From Leptobrachium leishanense (Eukaryota; Chordata; Amphibia; Anura; Megophryidae), in the NCBI GenBank assembly GCA_009667805.1, contig CM019066.1, positions 115,744,190-115,808,189 of the forward strand: a stretch of 64,000 nucleotides of DNA, read 5' to 3'. Below the pieces are notes generated by a model, which saw nothing but the letters and a program-made list of their open reading frames with translations, had not been told where the DNA came from and searched no databases. The position numbers were made by a program, and so were the translations under genes. The first letter of the stretch is position 1. The number at the start of each line of letters is the position of its first letter. This document shows positions 10,891 through 21,893 of the stretch, piece by piece.

Positions 10891-11585
10891 AACAAGAAGC
10901 CATCGAACAAATAGGGGGACAAAAAAAATAAAAAATAAACTTTATTTTGCTTTTGTGGTTGTCGAAATGCTGATGCTCAAGATGATACACAAGGAAAATC
11001 AGTGTTAGTCTTTTGACCTTGTCTGAAGCTTTACGTCTTTACGTGATTTGGCCTCTGCTTCTTAATTTATTTTAACTTTTTACTGGTGCCACTTTAACCC
11101 CTCGAGTGTCAGTGAAGGTGATCAAGAACACACTGCTTGGAAATTGCGTTTCTTGCCTGATGGGTTAATAATGCTAGGCGTTTTATTAAAATACTATTAT
11201 ATGTACAGTACTTATGCCATAATATGGATTATGAGACAGATAATAGTTACAGATGTTATTTTTATTTTTCTGTTCTGAAAAGTCTAAGTTAATCAGTATT
11301 TTACATACGATAACTACTTTTTATTCTTCACTGTAGTTTTGAAACACAAATGTTATTGACGGTGCTAAACGAGTCAACAACTACATGCCTGCCTCATTGT
11401 AACATTGTAGCTCTCCGTATCTTGTAGAATTCTCAGCGGTTCTCAACATTTTGTGAATGTTGATAACCTGACTTCAGTTTTTAGATGTGTTATTATATTA
11501 TTCAATTGGATTGGAAAAAAAAGAAAGTCACATTCAAAGTTTTATGTATAAATATGTAAAATAAACTTTAAACATTTGTTTTGTA
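10891..11585 (+). other. SCHIP1: SCHIP1 3' UTR (probable) with poly(A) signals
   Basis: The sequence after the stop is AT-rich and, unlike most of the window, contains no recognisable repeat. AATAAA hexamers occur at 10927 and 10934 within an A-rich run close to the stop. A better isolated signal is AATAAA at 11560-11565, followed about 20 bases later by a T/GT-rich stretch that would suit cleavage near 11580. The UTR end is inferred. A longer transcript cannot be excluded. Confidence 0.65.
11560..11565 (+). terminator. AATAAA poly(A) signal of SCHIP1 (candidate)
   Basis: This canonical hexamer sits in TGTAAAATAAACTTT about 670 bases after the stop codon, with a GT/T-rich element (TTTGTTTTGTATTTT) just downstream. 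The spacing fits vertebrate cleavage and polyadenylation. Two other hexamers at 10927 and 10934 are less convincing because they lie in a simple A-run. Confidence 0.55.
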
Positions 11586-11762
11586 TTTTATCGACTTTTG
11601 GCTGCCCTGCTCTACAGAAAAAATGGTTTGCAACTTGTCAGTCATCAAAATCTCATCCCAACAAGTAGCATCCTGCAAGTCCAACACGCTGTCTATGTCC
11701 GTGCTGGATCATCTGATGGTAGCAGTTACTCCAATTGCACTCTAATTGGCATCAGTTACAAG

Positions 11763-11990
11763 TACTTATGCAGCACCAACAGATTCTGTAGCGCTTTACA
11801 ATGAGGAAGCACAAACAGGTGACGTACTTGATACAAGAGGAAAGACAACCCTGCCCGTAGGATAACTGTCCAGATAATACAGCACTTTAACCAAGTGCTC
11901 AGGCAGACATCCTGTGAGCTTACAATCTAAGAGACTGGGGTAACTGAATACAAATGGGAGCAGAGGGAAGGTGAAGCTGGTGGCCAGAAG
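11763..11990. repeat. Dispersed 'AGCGCTTTACAATGAGG / agcttacaatctaag' repeat
   Basis: Contains GCACCAACAGATTCTGTAGC, GCTTTACAATGAGGAAGC and GAGCTTACAATCTAAGAG, a diverged copy of the family also seen at 3770-4260. It lies just downstream of the SCHIP1 poly(A) site. Confidence 0.6.
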
Positions 11991-12099
11991 AGTATCGTAG
12001 GGATTGCATGGGAAGGAGCAGGAGTATGGGCTTAGAAAGCGTAATTAAAGAGAAGTGGAGACAGCTTGGAGAGGAGAGCTGAAATTAGGGACAGGGATG

Positions 12100-12260
12100 G
12101 GGCAGCAGAGGGAGAAAGCTGGAGGTCGGTCTCTGTGCGTATGCTTGATGCTTGTTACAGGGCAGCAGAGGGAGAGAGCTGGAGGTCAGTCTATGTGCGT
12201 ATGCTTGTTACAGGGCAGCAAATTGAGAGCGCTGGAGGTCAGTCTGTGTGTGTATGCTGT
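12100..12260 (+). repeat. Minisatellite, about 50-60 bp unit, first block
   Basis: Direct copies of GGGCAGCAGAGGGAGAGAGC followed by TGGAGGTCAGTCTGTGTGCG and TATGCTTGATGCTTGTTACA start near 12101, 12161 and 12213. Unit length alternates because some copies lack the second TGCTTGA word. The array is split by about 230 bp of non-repeat sequence from the second block. Confidence 0.9.
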
Positions 12261-12479
12261 GAAAAGCGAATGAGATTTGGTGAAAATGCTCCAGTTGCTG
12301 CCAGTTTACGACGTGTGAGGGGGAGGGAGAAACAGACAAGGTTTTCTAACAGAAATGGTGGGAGATATAAAACATGACTTGTCAGCCGGAGATTAATAAA
12401 TGCAGACAAAAAACACAGTTGCAAGAATATAGCAGCCTGGAATATAGTGTTGGAAGGCATGTTGAATCCTGAATACCTT

Positions 12480-12705
12480 GATGCTTGATACAGGGCAGCA
12501 GAGGGAGACAGCTGGAGGTCAGTCTTCGCGTATGCTTGATGCTTGTTACAGGGCAGCAGAGGGAGAGAGCTGGAGGTTCGTCTTCGCGTATGCTTGTTAC
12601 AGGGCAGCAGAGGGAGAGAGCTGGAGGTCAGTCTGTGCGTATGCTTGATGCTTGTTACAGGGCAGCAGAGGGAGAGAGCTGGAGGTCAGTCTGTGTGCGT
12701 ATGCG
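12480..12705 (+). repeat. Minisatellite, same unit, second block
   Basis: Four further copies start near 12493, 12551, 12601 and 12659, ending at GTCCTTTTTTTTTTTTTTCT. Open frames through this region are by-products of the repeat. Confidence 0.9.
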
Positions 12706-12820
12706 TCCTTTTTTTTTTTTTTCTTCACTTTCTATTTTCTGCCTGGTGCCACATGAGTAAAATAAGAAATTGGATCTGCTCTACGGTAAGGAAAAAATGC
12801 AACTGCAAGAGGCTTTAAGT

Positions 12821-12943
12821 CAGGGATCTCAAACTCTGAGCTCCAGATGTTTAACTTCCAATGATTCTTTTGCCGACTGTTTTCAAGGAATTCTGGGAAT
12901 TGTAGGCAGTTTTCATATGGGGTGCCATTGTTCGAGAACCCTA
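12821..12943. mobile_element. hAT-like MITE, about 123 bp
   Basis: Begins CAGGGATCTCAAACTC and ends GTTCGAGAACCCTA, which are inverted. It is flanked on the left by CTTTAAGT (12813-12820) and on the right by CTTTAAGG (12944-12951). The right duplication is interrupted by the Harbinger-like MITE at 12950. Reading across that insertion gives CTTTAAAT, 7 of 8 matching. Confidence 0.7.
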
Positions 12944-12949
12944 CTTTAA

Positions 12950-13366
12950 GGCTGGGGTCAGACCAGCGCACTTTTAACGTGCGTTCTGGCGCACATAATT
13001 ACGACCGCACTAGCAGCAGATGACGGCCAATATACGATGTACGGCCGCACAAAAGTCCGGCCGTGCAACGCAAGTGGAATTTGAACGCATTTTTTTGAGA
13101 ACGCTGAACCGCTAGTACTGACGTACTGAGTGCGCTGCGGCGGCATAGCGGCATGTTTGCGTGATTAGGAGATGTCAGACACTGCTAATGTCCAGCCTAC
13201 ATAATGTCCAGACGCAAAAAGAGTTTTATTGACGATCCGTACAAAATCACGTCCGAAAATGCGTGTCGTCTGACTGTTTTTGCGCATTCCGTGATAAAAT
13301 ACGTCAATGCGTTCGGAAGCACTTTTTCATGTTCGCGGGGAAAAATGCTTTCGTCTGACCCTAGCC
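12950..13366. mobile_element. Harbinger-like MITE with TAA duplication
   Basis: Starts GGCTGGGGTCAGACCAGCGC and ends TCGTCTGACCCTAGCC, flanked by TAA at 12947-12949 and 13367-13369. It is CpG-rich with internal words CGGCCGCAC and CGCTAGTACTGACGTAC shared with 14690-15010. The 3-bp TWA-type duplication fits PIF/Harbinger. Confidence 0.85.
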
Positions 13367-13369
13367 TAA

Positions 13370-13895
13370 ATGCACCTGCCATGCCCTACATATGTTCAAT
13401 TGGATGAGCGGACAAACAAGCAACCGTCCCATTACAAGTGGTGTCTAGGGTTAAAACTGGATTAGGGTAGGGTGAGTAGTGAGAAAGGGTTAATAATCTT
13501 AGTTCTTTTTTCTTAAGATTTCCTATCAAAAACAAATATTGTCTACAAGAATAATCGTAATAGCCATATTTAATCCAATCAAGGGATAACCCTATATTAC
13601 AATTTAAATCAAAAGGGGAAAAGATGCACATAGTAAAATGGTAACTTTCATAGTATCATATAGAAAAAAAACTATTTAACATTTAACTATACAAATCTAA
13701 CATTAGCAAGTGCTTGTCACAAAGTAAAGGGACACCCTTAACACCATGACCATTAGTGCATTTTAAAGGGATAAAAATATTGAGAAATAGAGCTCCCTTT
13801 TTTGCCTTTAAAAGGGAAGGGGCATAAAAAAATATCACAATTCTCTGTCACAGACCAAGGATTCAAATCTCTGCCTTGGTGTGCCTGAGAGGCCA
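13370..13895. other. No gene recognised
   Basis: AT-rich sequence with a TTAGGGTAGGGTGAGTAG stretch near 13460. I see no feature that I can support. Confidence 0.4.
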
Positions 13896-13917
13896 CCTTC
13901 ACCGGGGGTCGGGGGGT

Positions 13918-14685
13918 CAGGCAGTGTATGAAGGGGAGCTGGCAGTGTATGGGGCAGGCAGTGGGGAGGTGAGCTTGCAGTGTATGGGGGCAGGCAGTGT
14001 GGGGAGGAGAGCTGGCAGTGTATGGGGCAGGCAGTGTGGAGGAGAGCTGGCAGTGTATGGGGGCAGGCAGTGGGTAGGAGAGCTGGCAGTGTATGGGGCA
14101 GGCAGTGGGGAGGAGAGCTGGCAGTGTTGGGGGCAGGCAAGTGTGGGGAGGAGAGCTGGCAGTGTATGGGGTCTGGCAGTGTGGGGGGAGAGCTGGCAGT
14201 GTATGGGGTCTGGCAGTGTATGGGGTCAGGCAGTGTGGGGAGGAGAGCTGGCAGTGTATGGGGGCAGGCAGTGTGGGGAGGAGCTGGCAGTGTATGGGGG
14301 CAGGCAGTGTGGGGAGAGAGCTGGCAGTGTATGGGGGCAGGCAGTGTGGGGAGGAGCTGGCAGTGTATGGGGCAGGCAGTGTGGGAGGAGAGCTGGCAGT
14401 GTATGGGGGCAGGCAGTGTGGGGAGGAGCTGGCAGTGTATGGGGCAGGCAGTGTGGGGAGGAGAGCTGGCAGTGTATGGGGGCAGGCAGTGTGGGGAGGA
14501 GCTGGCAGTGTATGGGGGCAGGCAGTGTGGGGAGGGGCAGGCAGTGTGGGGAGCTGGCAGTGTATGGGGCAGGCAATGTGGAGGGGCAGGCAGTGTGGGG
14601 AGGGGCAGGCAGAGTGGGGAGGAGCTGGCAGTGTATGGGGTCAGGCAGTGTGGGGAGGAGCTGGCAGTGTATGGCAGTGTATATG
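13918..14685 (+). repeat. G-rich minisatellite, about 38-bp unit, roughly 20 copies
   Basis: Units read GGCAGTGTGGGGAGGAGAGC plus TGGCAGTGTATGGGGGCA, with small length differences (missing GA, G-run changes) and a few partial units near 14530-14620. Because 38 is not a multiple of three and stops are rare, long spurious frames run through both strands. G-runs are spaced so that quadruplex formation is possible on the + strand. Confidence 0.95.
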
Positions 14686-15010
14686 AAGAACGGCCGCACA
14701 AAAGTGCGGCCGCGCAACGCAAGTGGCAAACACATTTTTTCGAGAATGTCAAACCGCTAGTACTGACGTACAGAGTGCGCTGCTTCCGCTAGCGGCGTGT
14801 GTGCGTGATTAGGAGAGGTCAGACGCTGCTCATGTCCGGCCAACATAACGTCCAGACACAAAAAGAGTTTTATTGATGATCCGTACAAAATCACGGATGA
14901 AAATGCATATCATATGACCGCTATCGCGTATTCCGTGAAAAAATACGTCCATTCGTTCGAACGCAATTTTTCATGGACAGCGCGAAAAATGCGTTAGTCT
15001 GACCCTAGCC
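14686..15010. mobile_element. Right half of a Harbinger-like MITE abutting the minisatellite
   Basis: From ACGGCCGCACAAAAGTGCGG onward it is homologous to 13035-13366 and ends TAGTCTGACCCTAGCC followed by TAA at 15011-15013. The left half of the element is not present. The minisatellite occupies its place. Confidence 0.8.
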
Positions 15011-15013
15011 TAA

Positions 15014-15733
15014 GGGGAGGGGGCTTGCAGCGTGAATGTGTTGGAGGGGTGCTGACAGTGTATGTTTGTGTGTCTGTATGGTGGGGCAGTATGTGAGTTT
15101 CAGTGCTGTGGATTCTGTAATACACTCAAATACACAGCACAGTACGAGTCTTATTGCTGTGGAACTAGGTGGTATTCTCATGGGAGCTTATCTATGGGAG
15201 TTCTGATTTTAAAGCAACCGTAGTTAAAGAAAAAAAGAATAAGCCGGGGGTGGGGAGGGCGACACCATGCCTTGCTGCAACAGGTGACACCAACCTAGCG
15301 ACGCCACTGCTAGCTACAGTGAGCTGTCTCAGAGAAGGTGATGACGACATGTTCTCTGCGTGCCGTCGTCACTAGTGGTCTGGTGACTAGCAGCAGGAAA
15401 TCAAAAATACCAACTGCTGGTGACGCTGGGTGGGGTGGAGGACATTGTTCCACTTCAACCTGTGATTTCACCAGATTTGGAATGCTGGGGGAGAAGGGGG
15501 GAGGGGCATTCCTGACCACGTTATAGTTTTAGAGTTCCCTTTAAAGAAGTCCTAATAGTAAGTATTTAAGTTTCTTCTCTTAATTATTTTTGTAATATTC
15601 ATCAAAATAAATACTGCATCTTCATAAAGGGAGTACACAATAAAAGTAATGTTTCTCTTATTCTAACGTGTCATTCTAAGGATACAAGAAGCCATTGCTT
15701 ATCATTAGAGTGCATGAGAAGAACTTCTAGGAC
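15014..15733. other. No gene recognised
   Basis: Mixed sequence. Small frames here have no recognisable domain or splice context. Confidence 0.4.
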
Positions 15734-15919
15734 CGTGGTTTCCAACCCTGTCCTCAGGACCCCCTAACAGGCCAGATTTTAAGGTTCACCTTGGGGAAAT
15801 GTAGACTGAATCCTCGAATCACTGAGCAGCAAATTATATCCCCTGTGCTGTGCTTCACATATCTGACAAACCTGGCCTGTTAGGGGGACCTGATGATGAC
15901 CAGGTTTGGGAACTAGTGG
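15734..15919. mobile_element. hAT MITE, second copy of the CAGTGGTTCCCAAC family
   Basis: Shares inverted ends and internal words with 7842-8025 (AACAGGCCAG, ACTGAGCAGCAAATTATATC, GGCCTGTTAGGG). It begins CGTGGTTTCCAACCCTG and ends CCAGGTTTGGGAACTAGTG. Flanks TCTAGGAC and GCTAGGAT are an eroded 8-bp duplication (6 of 8). Confidence 0.8.
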
Positions 15920-17004
15920 GCTAGGATGACTATGCTAGAAATAATCAGAGATAATTGTACATTGGATTGGGGAGAAGACATAAAAATGGAAGATACAGAG
16001 GGAGACCAGGAATAATTGGAAATTAAATTTGGGAAACAGATGTAGATAGGCAGATAAGCAAAGGATGGGGAGTGCTCTGCACTGATCTACAAAGACGATC
16101 ACCATTCCATGGCTCCCATTGAAACAGGATATAGGATGCAATTAATGTTTCATACACTTCTTCTGGGATAGAACTGAACATCTTTCGTATGTGTGTGATT
16201 ATATCTAAATTTTACACTGTGTATGTACGTATTACATACTGTACAAAATGACATTTCTGTCAAAACGATCCTTGTGTAATTCTATTCAATCAAAAAAAAA
16301 TTTAATTTCCCCTTTAGGGTTTTTTCCCTATAACTGTTGCAATTACTCTGGTCGCTCAGTATGTCATAACATTTAGATTGTGCAATTCAGATATCAAATA
16401 CTTCCTTTCATTCATTGACTGGAAATTCTAATGACAAAACCTGAACATCTGAAACAATGAAAATTTCCTCCAAAAATTATTTCTGAATACTTTCACTTTT
16501 TTTCTTCTTTTGACAGAAGCAGGTGTATTGTCAAAGCAGGGGTAAGAAATGTAGCGTAGTGATAACCTCCATCAAGGACAGCCGTAAGCCGTGACTAGCA
16601 GGAATCAGAAAACCTCTAGCAATATCTCTTCTTCATAAAGACTGTTTATTTTGGGAATGTGTGTTTACACATTAAATGTAAATAAAGAAATTCCTGTTTA
16701 TATAAATAACACATTTTAGAACATTTAAATAGTAGCAAAAAAACACCAAAGAAACAGGAAGTCTGAGTTTCCAGACACACCAAAAGTGTACAATATTTTA
16801 CGTAACACTAAGCATCAACATATGTTACTCCTTGGATATGCTGTTGTATAAGGCTGTCCTCTATCCCAGACTCAGTGTGTGTATAAATTTATAAGCATTT
16901 TTAGCAAATTTACCAAAAGTACCCTACAACTCACCAACAGTGCCCACCCCTTAATGCCAGGTGAATTTATCTTGCTCGTCACCCTGTAAATTAATGCTTC
17001 CTAT
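15920..17004. other. No gene recognised
   Basis: AT-rich intergenic sequence. I see no bounded repeat or exon. Confidence 0.4.
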
Positions 17005-17105
17005 TAGGGATGCACCAATATCATTTTTTTAAGACAATGTACGAGTACCAATACTTTTTTCCCAGGTACTCGCCGATACGGATTACCGATACTTTTATTT
17101 AATGT
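17005..17105. mobile_element. Fragment of a hAT element (TAGGGATGCACCAATATC end)
   Basis: TTAGGGATGCACCAATATCA and the following GAGTACCAATAC and CGCCGATACGGATTACCGAT words resemble the left terminus of a common hAT family. No matching right end was found nearby, so it is treated as a fragment. Confidence 0.55.
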
Positions 17106-17219
17106 CATGTGACGCTTTCCAAGAAATAATTTAGGATTTTGCCGAACGCCTTTCCAATTTATGAGAATATTGAAATGTATGGCCAGACACCCTATTTACC
17201 CACTGCACAACCTGCACAC

Positions 17220-17345
17220 ACCCTGACCACACACACACACACACACACACAGACTGCAGACCTCAGATTTATTTATACCCACAGACACCAGACTTCAGAT
17301 AAAAAGTATACATACCCACACCAGACCTCAGATACATAATTGACA
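17220..17345. repeat. AC microsatellite and short CAGACCTCAGAT tandem
   Basis: A run of about 12 AC units at 17228-17250 is followed by irregular copies of CACCAGACCTCAGATA up to 17345. Confidence 0.85.
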
Positions 17346-17607
17346 CCAGACCTCAGGCACGTGTATACTAGGGATGAGCTGTTCGGTTCGATCAGTTCGG
17401 AGTTCGACTCGAACATTGGCAGTTCGAAAGTTCGGGAACGTCAAACTTTTTGGCATGTTCGGTTCGAGTTCGAAAAAAAAAAAAAAGGTTTTGAAAAAAG
17501 TCTAAAAAATGCTTAGACAATACTAAAAAATCTAGAAATAAAGAGACTCTTTACTGCAGAATATTATAAGCAACGGTTTATTAGATATTGAATTAAAAAA
17601 CTACCCA

Positions 17608-18608
17608 CGTCTGCCCTGCTCGTCTGCCCTGCTCGTAGCCTGACGCCGAGCAGGGCAGACATGCAGTGGAGTAGCTCCAGCAAATTTGCTCCTTACCGTC
17701 TAAATTACGGGATTTTTTCTCCACTATTGCGGACCTGATTGCCTGCCTACGCCAGCTCGGATCACGGAGACGACGAGGCATACAGCTTGAAGCACCTTAT
17801 TACCGCAGGAGTGCCGCCGGATCCCCTTGGGCCTACTGCGCGAGTGGAGCCTGAGCTGAATTTACCAAACGCTGCACAGGCCTCCACTTCCGGGGACGCA
17901 GCAAGGGGTCCCTTCGGACTTGGTCGGCCCGCTCACGGCACCACCAACTGACTGGGGTAAGCCGCAACGCAGAGGTCCACCACCTCTCCCCCTGCTCCAC
18001 ACGGCGCTCTCCCCTCACCACCCGAGACCAGCACGTGCCGGCACCTCGTGCGGCGGCCCACAGCTGTGGCCCCCCGGAACTCCTGGGAGGCGGGAAGACG
18101 CCCGATACGCAGCTACATCGAGCACCTGTCCCGAGGGGGGAAAGATGGCGATCGGCGCCATTGTGAATCTCGAGGGCAGAGACCCACCCACCCATCAACA
18201 CTTTGGACGGAGGGTGTCTGCCACTAGCCTACTTATCACCCCACCCTGAGACCTGACGCAGCGCCCACCCCATCAGACTTAGCTGAATACCCCTCAAAAA
18301 AAAAAAAAAAGGAAAACATAAAAAAAAAAGAAACAAAATTTTCCTGGATAACCCAACGCAGGCTTCCTGCTCCTACTCCTACCAATTTTTTCCTCATAAT
18401 TTTTTTTGGTGGACCTAGATGGGTCCACTACACTTGTATTTTATGCCTCTTCAATTTTTCTAACCACTTAACAATTTTTCCGGTGGCCCCTGTATGGGTC
18501 ACTATCCTCGTAAGCTAGTGGCTCGGCAGCTGTTACACATGATTGCTTAGAGTCGAAGCTCCCGCCTACCTCCGACTCCTCTCCAGCACTGAGCGCTCAA
18601 AAGTGGCT
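17608..18608 (+). promoter_or_regulatory. L1 5' UTR/internal promoter region (inferred)
   Basis: One kilobase of GC-rich sequence lies between the target duplication and the ORF1 start, ending with a poly-A-rich block at 18296-18345 and T-rich pieces. An inverted pair TCTGCCCTGCTCG / CGAGCAGGGCAGA lies at 17625-17660. The promoter role is inferred from L1 biology. I see no specific motif that proves it. Confidence 0.4.
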
Positions 18609-19683
18609 ATGGGCTGCGGTAAGAGAACCTCCCAAGCGCCAGAAACCCCCGGGCCCGGCGGAGACCCCTCAACGCCCGGCATCCGACAGTTCTTTGCGCC
18701 ACTGCCAGGACAGCCTGAGGCACCGACAACCCCTAACATGGCACCGGCCTCACCTTGCGGCTCAACGTCGCCTCAACACTCAGCGTCGCCCTCACACTCT
18801 GCAGCTGACGCGTGGGAAGTACCAGCTGACGTCCTTCATCTACGCTCTCCCTACAAAAGCGGACCTGACAGTGGCCACCAGAGCTCTCCGTCAATCGCTA
18901 GCAGCGGATATTCAACTACTGCGCAACGATATAGGGGGCCTCCAAGAGCGCCTGGACAGGGTGGAAACTGGACAAAATGACCAGGCCACATTGGCTACGG
19001 AAACCGCAACTCGTGTTGATGCACACCATCACCTACTACTCACGTTGACACGCCACGTGGAGGATCTCGAAAACCGCGGCCGTAGGCAAAATATTAGAAT
19101 TAGAGGCCTCCCTGAAGGGGAAGGGTCACCTGCAGAATTGGGCAGGATTCTACTCCGTCTATTTAACTTCATCTTGAGACGCGATCACACCTCACATATC
19201 GACATAGAACGTTATCACTGAGCGTTACATCCAAAAGGGCCAGCGGATGCCCCGCCGAGGTATGTTATTTGCTTTTTCCTTCGCTTTAGCATCAAGGAAG
19301 AGATTATGCGCTGTGCCTTCGAACAGCCGCACATCAAATTTGAGGGAGCTAATATCGCTTTGTTCCACGATGTCTCTCCTATCACACTGCACACCCGCAA
19401 GGCCTTAAGACCACTCACGATGGCACTGCAAAAGGAAAACCTAAAGTACCGATGGCTGCACCCCTTTGGGATTCAGGTACGCACTCCACAGGGCCCGGTC
19501 ACAGCTCGCAACGAATCTGAGTTGGAGGGTTTTTTACAGGCATTACACCTCCCGCCTAACACTCTGACGTCGTGGCCAGACCCAACGGTTGCATACACAC
19601 CTGAGCCCCCTCTACCACAGCGCAACCCTAGACTGAGAAGACCACGAAGGGCTTTTACTCCCTCCAGCTCCCAAGAAGGCTGA
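18609..19683 (+). pseudogene. L1 ORF1 protein pseudogene (one frameshift, one stop)
   Basis: The start MGCGKRTSQAPETPGPGGDP opens a proline/serine-rich N terminus. Near 18780-18870 the frame shifts to one encoding ADLTVATRALRQSLAADIQL, a coiled coil, and then the hallmark VEDLENRGRRQNIRIRGLPE of L1 ORF1 (start of the RRM-like domain). A TGA at 19219-19221 replaces an expected Arg codon (a CGA to TGA transition would explain it). The same frame continues as ALHPKGPADAPPR and on to 19683 with the C-terminal domain (MRCAFEQPHIKFEGANIALF). The intact protein would bind LINE RNA as a trimer. Confidence 0.9.
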
Positions 19684-20175
19684 AACTGTTGATCTGTTGT
19701 GCATTTTTTCCCCAAATGTCAAGCCCATTGGAAAGGGCAAGGCGCCCGTTGATCCGTGACTATCTTACAAGCAGAACTTACGCCTCATCCGCCCTCACCC
19801 GCAACACCGAACTTTTTTGATTCCAAGGCTGCGCACGACTCACCCGAGAGTCGCTTCCTTCCTGATAACCACACACGGAGGTGGCGGGAACTTTTCATTG
19901 TTTTTTTTGCATTTGTTTGTTAGCGCCGAAATTGGTAAGGCGCTCACTCCACGTACCCCACTGAGCTGCAACCCACCCTCGCTCTGGTGGTCCGTGTGTT
20001 CTCTCCCGACACCTCGTTAGGTGCCACGGGTTTGTATACCGCACGAGTTGCGACAGCTCGTTTGACTTTCTCTTGTTGTTTTATCTGTTTGATTGTTATA
20101 CGTATTGCTTTTGCTTCTGTTTTCATTAGTTAGTGAATTACCCTGCCTGATACTCTTTAGTCTAACCTCTAGCTG

Positions 20176-21893
20176 ATGGCGTACACCCCAGGCACCCTTA
20201 AATGCAGGTGGCTTGAATATCCCCACAAAACGACATATCGCACTTCGGGAATTTTCTAAATTACGTGCTTCTGTGGCACTGATACAGGAGACTCATTTTG
20301 CACTTGACAAAGCACCAAGCTTCCGTAGCCAACACTTCCCCACAGGTTACTTTGGTAATTGTAAAGATGGCAAAGTCCGAGGTACCGCTATCCTGTTTTC
20401 CAGCCATGTTCCCTTTACGCTCCTGGAGGCTAAATATGATGAGGGAGGTAGATACACCCTGGTTAAGGGCACCATAGGCACCCAGATCTACACCTTTGCA
20501 TCTGTCTATCTACCCAACAAGGGCCAACATCGTGCACTCAGAAACGTACTCCGCTCCATCAAGTCATTCACAGAGGGGATACTCATAATGGGAGGAGACC
20601 TTAATCTGGCACTCGACCCACGTTTAGATACCTCCCGAGGCACGTCCAGCGTGACACCCTCGGTGCACCAACAGGCTCGACTTCATTTACAAGACAACAG
20701 ACTGATCGACTGCTGGCGAGCTATGCACCCGACAGCTAAAGACTACATGTACTACAGCAACATACATGACCGATACTCACGAATCGACTATCTGTTTCTA
20801 CCATCCAACTTTGCGCATCTAATGCAGTCGATCACCATAGGCGCCACAGCCTGGGCTGATCACTGCCCGGTCCTCATGACCTTAGCAACCTCCTTTTTCC
20901 GCCCCAAATCTGCACATTGGCAATTAAATGAGACGCTCCTCAACTTTCCTGACATACTAACGGGACTGCGTGACACACTTAGTCATTATTTCTTCGAGAA
21001 TACCACCCCCAACTCCCCACTCCCGATAGTCTGGGAAGCACACAAGACGGTCGCACGGGGCTACCTGATCTCACAAGGTGCGCGCCTTAAGAGAGAACGG
21101 ACCCAACGCGAGACTGAACTAAACACCCTTATCCGCGACCTCGAACTGACACATAAAACTACGCTATCCGATCAGACTTACGCAGAACTTTTGGGGCACA
21201 AGGCAAAATTACACTCCCTACGTAATATCAGTGCCTTAAGCACCATGAAGCGCACCAAACAACTTTTTTACAACCAGGGGAACAAATGCGGAAAGCTCCT
21301 GGCCCACGCTTTGCGCAAACGCAACCATGCCATGTATATCCCTAAGCTACGCACTCCGAACAACACGCTACGCACACACCCGCGGGACTTGATGGACTTC
21401 TTACTAACTCACTTCACAGAAGCGTACAACATCCCCGCTCCTTCTGCCCCACTGATACAGCCGGCTATTGATGTTTACTTGCGAACCCACCTTGAAAAAT
21501 CCCTTGCACTTGAGACTAAAAGACTGTTGGAACAGCCGATTACGGGGTTAGAACTAGCCGAAGCCATTAAACAAACCCTGGTGGGCAAGGCCCCCGGACC
21601 AGATGGATTAACCCTTCTGTACTACAAAACTTTTAGGGAAATACTCGACCCGCAATGGCTTGCGACCTTTAACTCCATAACGGACGGGGACCCACTGACC
21701 GCCCAGACTGCCCTGATGGCAACGATAACCCTTATCCCTAAGCCGGGCAAGGACACGGAGCACTGTGGAAATTATAGGCCCATTTCACTGTTAAAATATT
21801 TGCTAAAATCCTGGCCACTCGACTCAACCCATATATCCCACAACTTATACATAATGATCAATCAGGCTTTACCCCGGGGAGGGAGGGAGGGCA
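20176..21893 (+). pseudogene. L1 ORF2 5' part: apurinic-like endonuclease and start of RT (frameshifted)
   Basis: ATGGCGTACACC at 20176 probably starts ORF2 (MAYTPGTLKC). A small deletion near 20200 shifts to the long frame NAGGLNIPTKRHIALREF. Endonuclease motifs follow in order: LIQETHF, MGGDLNLALDP, RIDYLFLP and WADHCPVLM. RT motifs then start with GKAPGPDGLTLLYYK, LIPKPGKD and NYRPISLL. About 21790 a short deletion removes the NVDLK-like codons and shifts to KIFAKILATRLNPYIPQL and HNDQSGFTPGR, after which the RT stops abruptly at the G-rich run. The YxDD palm motif is absent. Confidence 0.92.

Noticed and set aside
13835..14792. Overlapping open frames of 170-305 codons on both strands
   Set aside because: They lie wholly in the 38-bp minisatellite; their protein repeats (GSVWGQAVWGG, LPAPPHTACP) are translations of the tandem unit in several frames.
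17833..18249. Frames of 109-122 codons on both strands
   Set aside because: They are within the GC-rich L1 5' UTR, where open frames arise by composition.
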